DNA from: Rhododendron vialii
Taxonomy: Eukaryota; Streptophyta; Magnoliopsida; Ericales; Ericaceae
Assembly (NCBI RefSeq): GCF_030253575.1
Contig: NC_080560.1
Span: forward strand, 10,784,501-10,848,500
Length of the DNA: 64,000 nucleotides
Reading direction: 5' to 3'
The notes beneath the pieces were generated by a model. It had not been told where the DNA came from, did not search any database, and saw only the letters and a list, made by a program, of their open reading frames with translations. Numbering within the stretch: the first letter of the stretch is position 1; each line of letters begins with the position of its first letter. Both the position numbers and the translations under genes were made by a program. Below, in pieces: positions 59,809 through 64,000 of this stretch.

Positions 59809-60484
59809 CTAATCCAAGAAAACTGTTGAGGCTATTATAGGGCTTCATAATCTGGAGAAGACAAGAATATGTAAGTCAATAGATAGGCTGACTAAAGAAC
59901 ACGAAGCAAGTTTTTCCTCTCTAAGAACACAAACAACAATAAAGCAAAAATTAATCAAGTAGAGAAATGGCTTACACTATGACTATGTCAGTAAATTGGA
60001 TCATAAGCTGCAGAACATGAATGTGTGATACTCCCATCTATATGAACAAAAAACAATAAATTATGTGCAAGCCACAACTTCAAGATTGGCGAGATGTCAA
60101 CAAAACAGCAGCAAAATACAACTGGAAATAGAAGCAAATACCACCAGCTGCGAACAGTTGCTTCTAATCTTAAAAGCCCTTACACCCTCAAATACATCTA
60201 ATTAAGTCTTGGATGTTATAATCTCCAATATTCTAAGCCGTAATGACCCATGAAGCCACTCTAACTTGGCATTACGCAGTAACCAAACACCAATCAACAG
60301 AAATGTTGTTGAAGACCACCTCAGTCTTGTAGTCCATAAAGTTCAGAACACAGGCAAAGAAGATTGCATCCTAAATTACTTTTTTCAAATCCTTATTACT
60401 GAAGCCAAACCACCAGAATGCTAATGAAGGACGATCTCTGGGGCCCTACCCAAGAACACAACGGTAGTAGATGATGAGTAGTTT
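59809..60484. other. Upstream region of the PPR gene
   Basis: Leader and promoter of the minus-strand PPR gene must lie here. I see no certain TATA box and no other gene. Confidence 0.4.
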
Positions 60485-60751
60485 CTAAAATATTTTCACC
60501 AAAGGACAAAAGGTGATGGAGTTTGAAAACAGTAACCCCCCCCCCCCCCCCACCCAACTAAGAAGATCTTTCATGGCAATCCTATTCTGCAGCGCCAACC
60601 AAGCAAAACATTTCACCTTAGTCGTTGCAATTCTTCCGGACCAAACTCTCTCCAGCTGGTTGGTCATTGATCCAAGAGAGTATGTACTGTTTTTCTCCAC
60701 TAACCACACCACCACATCTTCCTTACTACTATTCCTCCGTACTGTAGTCAA
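60485..60751 (-). pseudogene. LINE zf-RVT fragment
   Basis: Minus-strand frame with VVVWLVEKNSTYSLGSMTNQ, VWSGRIATTKVKCFAWLALQ and NRIAMKDLL, the segment preceding and entering the reverse-transcriptase zinc-binding domain of plant LINEs ('W....PTKV..F.WLA....I.T.D.L'). A C-run of 16 at 60536-60551 interrupts it, and no other LINE part is adjacent. Confidence 0.75.
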
Positions 60752-62527
60752 GAGTCACAACAAAGTTGATCAAAGATTTTTCTCCTAAATTTAGGTTCCA
60801 TGTGACACTCAAACAGGTTTCTCCTACTCCTTTGCTTTATGTTCGACAAAATCATTACACAGCGATTAAAGGTGCTAATATGGTGATCATCTAAGGATCA
60901 CGGCTATGGATACGACATACAGATACAATACGTTATTCCTCCAAAAACTAGGACACAGACATGTTAGGACACGTCAAATATGACCTATATGTATCTTAAG
61001 AATTCATATAAAAGTTGACTTTTGTGTCAAATTAAGATTAAAAAAAAAGAAGTAAAACATTGTGAATATACAAATCAATGATCATTGTATAAATATTCCT
61101 GAACTAAACATCCATGAAAATTTTGACTATGGGCCCAATTCTAAAGCATCATTTTAACCTTCCAATGTGTCCTCAACATGATCTTGGAGTGTCCCCAATG
61201 TGTCCTCGAATGTCTACAATGAGTTCGACTAAACAAAATACGATTAAAAAATACATGTATTTAGGTATGTCTGACACGTGTCCGGAAAAATGTTGTGTCG
61301 CATCTGTATCTCACAATGGACACGGTTACGAGAGGCCGGTACACATGAAAATAGATTAAGCTGCAAAACAGTTGGTCCTTTGTACTACCAATACTCTAAC
61401 CTCCTTGTTGCCCCACTCTCCTTGTTCTGTCACGTTGCCACTAATTAAGTTACTTGTGCTGCCACACTAAAGCTTTAGCCCAAGCTAAGATGGATGAAGA
61501 TTCTTCTTAAGCTGTGGTGCCGTGACAACCCAGTGAAAATGAGACATGGATGATCCTAGTCCCTTGTATACCGTTTTTCAGGAACAACTAAACCGTACAA
61601 TTCATATCTAAACGGCAATGACAATCGAAGTTGAAAATTGTGATAAATCATCTGGTAGCATTAACATTTCAATCACACAATGACACAAATAGAGAAAGAT
61701 TAAGAATCTCACGAAACTGACCCAGTTTCTAATTTTGTCACCTACTTCACAAACATCAGCCCATCTACATATTTTAGCTTTTTTTTACATGCACTAATTA
61801 AAACTAGATGAACAAAGTGACTCAAGTGCTAAGACAAAGAACAGGTACTACAATTTACAATCCACAAATAGCACATGATTATGTTGCAAACGAACTGGTC
61901 CCATGTGATTGGCTTGGACCCTTTACCTCAATTCCCTGACTTCGTTGTCTGCCCCCCGTCGTCCTGTACTACCACATCAATACTTCCTAAGTTTTAACAT
62001 TCTCCCTATGTTGCCATCAATAAAGTTCTACCCCAAACTAAGTAATAGAGTAAGAAAACCAATAATCTCTTTCTTGTCCTTTTACTTAAGGGGCAAAGAG
62101 AAGCGCTTTTGCTACTAAGAAAGCGAACGGTCAGCATGAAGGTTCAAGACTTAGCCGAGCGTTAGCGAAGCAAAATAGACTAAGGGTTTCAAGTAATGGT
62201 GCGACAACACAATGTGAATGACAGAGTTGAGACAGAAATTTGGGGTTTATAATCCTAATTCGCACCTAAAATACCTAGGTAAATACGAGTTTACGACTGC
62301 GATTACATGGCAGAGCATAAAATTTTTCAACTTTCCAAATAAACTAAAAAGGTAGAAAAATTAAGAAACCAACCAAACCGAGCTTACCCACTTGAAATAA
62401 TGTCACCTACATCCGTCAGCAGATGTAAAGCACCAAAAATGACAGAGAGAGAAATCTACCCGAATTGGAAGAACCAAAACGTGTCGCAGATAGATACAAA
62501 TTACCAGCACATCATATATATCCTCCG

Positions 62528-62575
<48 letters not shown>

Positions 62576-63388
62576 AAGCAACGGGAATGGGTTTCGCATA
62601 ATGACTTCGGGCTCAGGGTTTGCCGGTTTGGGGATCAAAATGTATTCTCCCAACTAGGTGAGCGGCTCGTGCCAGCACGAGGTGTTTCATGCCTGGTATT
62701 TTTGTGTTTGGAGCATTCGTATTGTAAATTGAGTCTTGACTACGCTCCCAATACTAATGGAATTCATTAGTTATCATAAAAAACAAAAGCCGGCAAAACT
62801 AATGAAAGCAGTGAGCATAATATTTGGAAGCAATGGAACAACTAAAACTGTAACTAAAGGTATGAATATTGTCACATTACTGAATCTGCACAAACAAAAT
62901 ACTTCTAGTACCTTCCATTCCAAACTATGGTATGTCATTAATCATTACAAAATGAAGAATTTGGAACAAACAAAAATAACTTCTACATTCTTATACATGG
63001 CACAAGTGACAAGACAAACAAAGTGTCACAAGAAACTCCTTTTGTATTCGTTCAATTCCGAAGACATACTTAAACAGATATAGTACATCCAACTGTACTT
63101 TTTTAGTTTAATTAGTCAACCATACTTCATATTTGCGATGAATTAAAATGTAGCAAGAGTTTAGGCTCATTGTAATTTTGAGAGTAAAAAAATCACAGCA
63201 CAGTTTTCCTTTTTTTCCAAGTAATCTTTTACTAATGTTACTCTTGCGCATATAAAGAAGAAAGCATAAAGAGATACGAAAGACAACGAAAAGCAAATAC
63301 ATATGAATATTCAGAGGTATGTATGATACTCACAAGAAGTTCTCTTCATTCTTGAACAGCATTAAGATTTGCATACTTCTCAAGGTCC
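60752..63388. other. Spacer with diverged repeats and a GA microsatellite
   Basis: No coding exon is supported. From about 60890 to 61325 there are many GGACAC/GTGTCC-type motifs, including GACACGTGTCC near 61274, as in a known style of plant dispersed element. A (GA)20 tract lies at 62534-62573. The blocks at 61360-61480 and 61880-62045 look like diverged copies of one another. Confidence 0.4.
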
Positions 63389-63684
63389 TTAGGAGTGATT
63401 ACAAGTTATAATCAACATTTGCCAGAAGTAAGAGACCATAAATAGTGCTATATCGCACAAACGAATTCTGCACAATGGCTCCAACCAAATCACTAAATCA
63501 TTCTCTGCTGTCCATTCAAGATCACCACCCAACTCTAACAAATCATCATAGTCACGCATGAATTTGACATCTGGCTTAAAAGTGATCTCGTCGTGGTTAT
63601 TTTCTCTACAGTATGACACAGCGGCTATGGTTTTCTGAGCCTCGGCAGTAAGAACATAGTAAAATTCATTATCAGCGGGGAAAC
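63389..63684 (-). CDS. Exon of an unidentified protein-coding gene
   Basis: On the minus strand, after an acceptor (TTTTAG, then GTTTCCCC from 63684), an open frame reads PADNEFYYVLTAEAQKTIAA, VSYCRENNHDEITFKPDVKF, MRDYDDLLELGGDLEWTAEN, DLV and on to a stop at 63389-63391. The composition is that of a real soluble protein up to about DLV. The later residues (LFMVSYFWQMLIITCNHS) look like intron read-through, so a donor probably lies near 63500. I do not recognise the family. Earlier exons would lie beyond the right edge of the window. Confidence 0.5.
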
Positions 63685-64000
63685 CTAAAAGTGGACCAAT
63701 TATCTAGGGCTAAGTTAAAAATTGCATATTGATGACAAATACTCCTGAAGGCAGACCTAGAACCCCTCCAATCTAGGGGCTTAATTGGAAAAACCAGACC
63801 AAATATTGCCACCCATTCAATGTTCTTTTATTAACAGGTTAGATAACACTAAAATTATCATAATACTCTAATGGAAAACAAACCTAAGAGCAAAGCAATC
63901 ATCCAAGGTTAAGAGGGAAATTGAATATAGAAAAGGAAAAGGTACACGCTTTTAATAGTATTTTAATTTTTTTGGTCTATCAAGTTAGATATTCTCCTAT

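Overview
The window is nuclear DNA of a flowering plant, almost certainly a eudicot. It is AT-rich, its genes have introns with GT/AG borders, and it carries plant-specific families: a GOLDEN2-LIKE (GLK) transcription factor, a TAXIMIN-type peptide, an NFD6-like organelle protein and a P-class PPR protein. The many short elements with clean target-site duplications fit a medium or large, repeat-rich genome. I cannot name the species.

Genes, left to right. (1) NFD6-like small organelle protein, minus strand, three coding exons between 8271 and 10098, with telo-box motifs upstream. (2) GLK regulator of chloroplast development, minus strand, six exons between 17344 and 21710, 445 residues. (3) TAXIMIN-like cysteine-rich signalling peptide, plus strand, exons 38240-38352 and 39058-39181, 78 residues. 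(4) Small J-domain (DnaJ-type) co-chaperone, plus strand, four exons between 47911 and 54477; its first coding exon was not found. (5) At5g18475-like PPR protein, minus strand, 58276-59808, with a degenerate partial copy at about 55438-55971 and an F-box-associated-domain fragment at 57797-58050 between them. (6) The edge of an unidentified gene, minus strand, about 63389-63684. Genes 1, 2 and 5 serve organelles, but nothing in the sequence links them as a unit.

The rest is mostly transposon debris that can often be typed by its ends. hAT-like elements with 7-9 bp duplications lie at 3900-4783, 11687-12455, 27388-27995 and 30753-31288. Mutator-like MITEs with 9 bp duplications lie at 2195-2380 and 11231-11362. 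PIF/Harbinger-like MITEs lie at 32114-32421, 36955-37306 and 39562-39928. A Stowaway-like MITE is at 14077-14298, a CACTA element at 34886-36188, a SINE inside a GLK intron, LINE reverse-transcriptase relics at 5970-7163 and 60485-60751, a 2.7 kb solo-LTR-like element inside a J-protein intron, and two foldback families.

The most unusual stretch is about 41.7-45.86 kb. It ends in a Helitron-type 3' terminus (hairpin plus CTAG), carries an oleosin-like hydrophobic segment with its proline knot, and contains five small phase-0 exons in which an exon pair is duplicated. This is the best candidate for something not previously described. The other noteworthy item is a 41 bp tandem duplication that copies a splice acceptor in the J-domain gene. 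I saw no tRNA, rRNA or CRISPR array.
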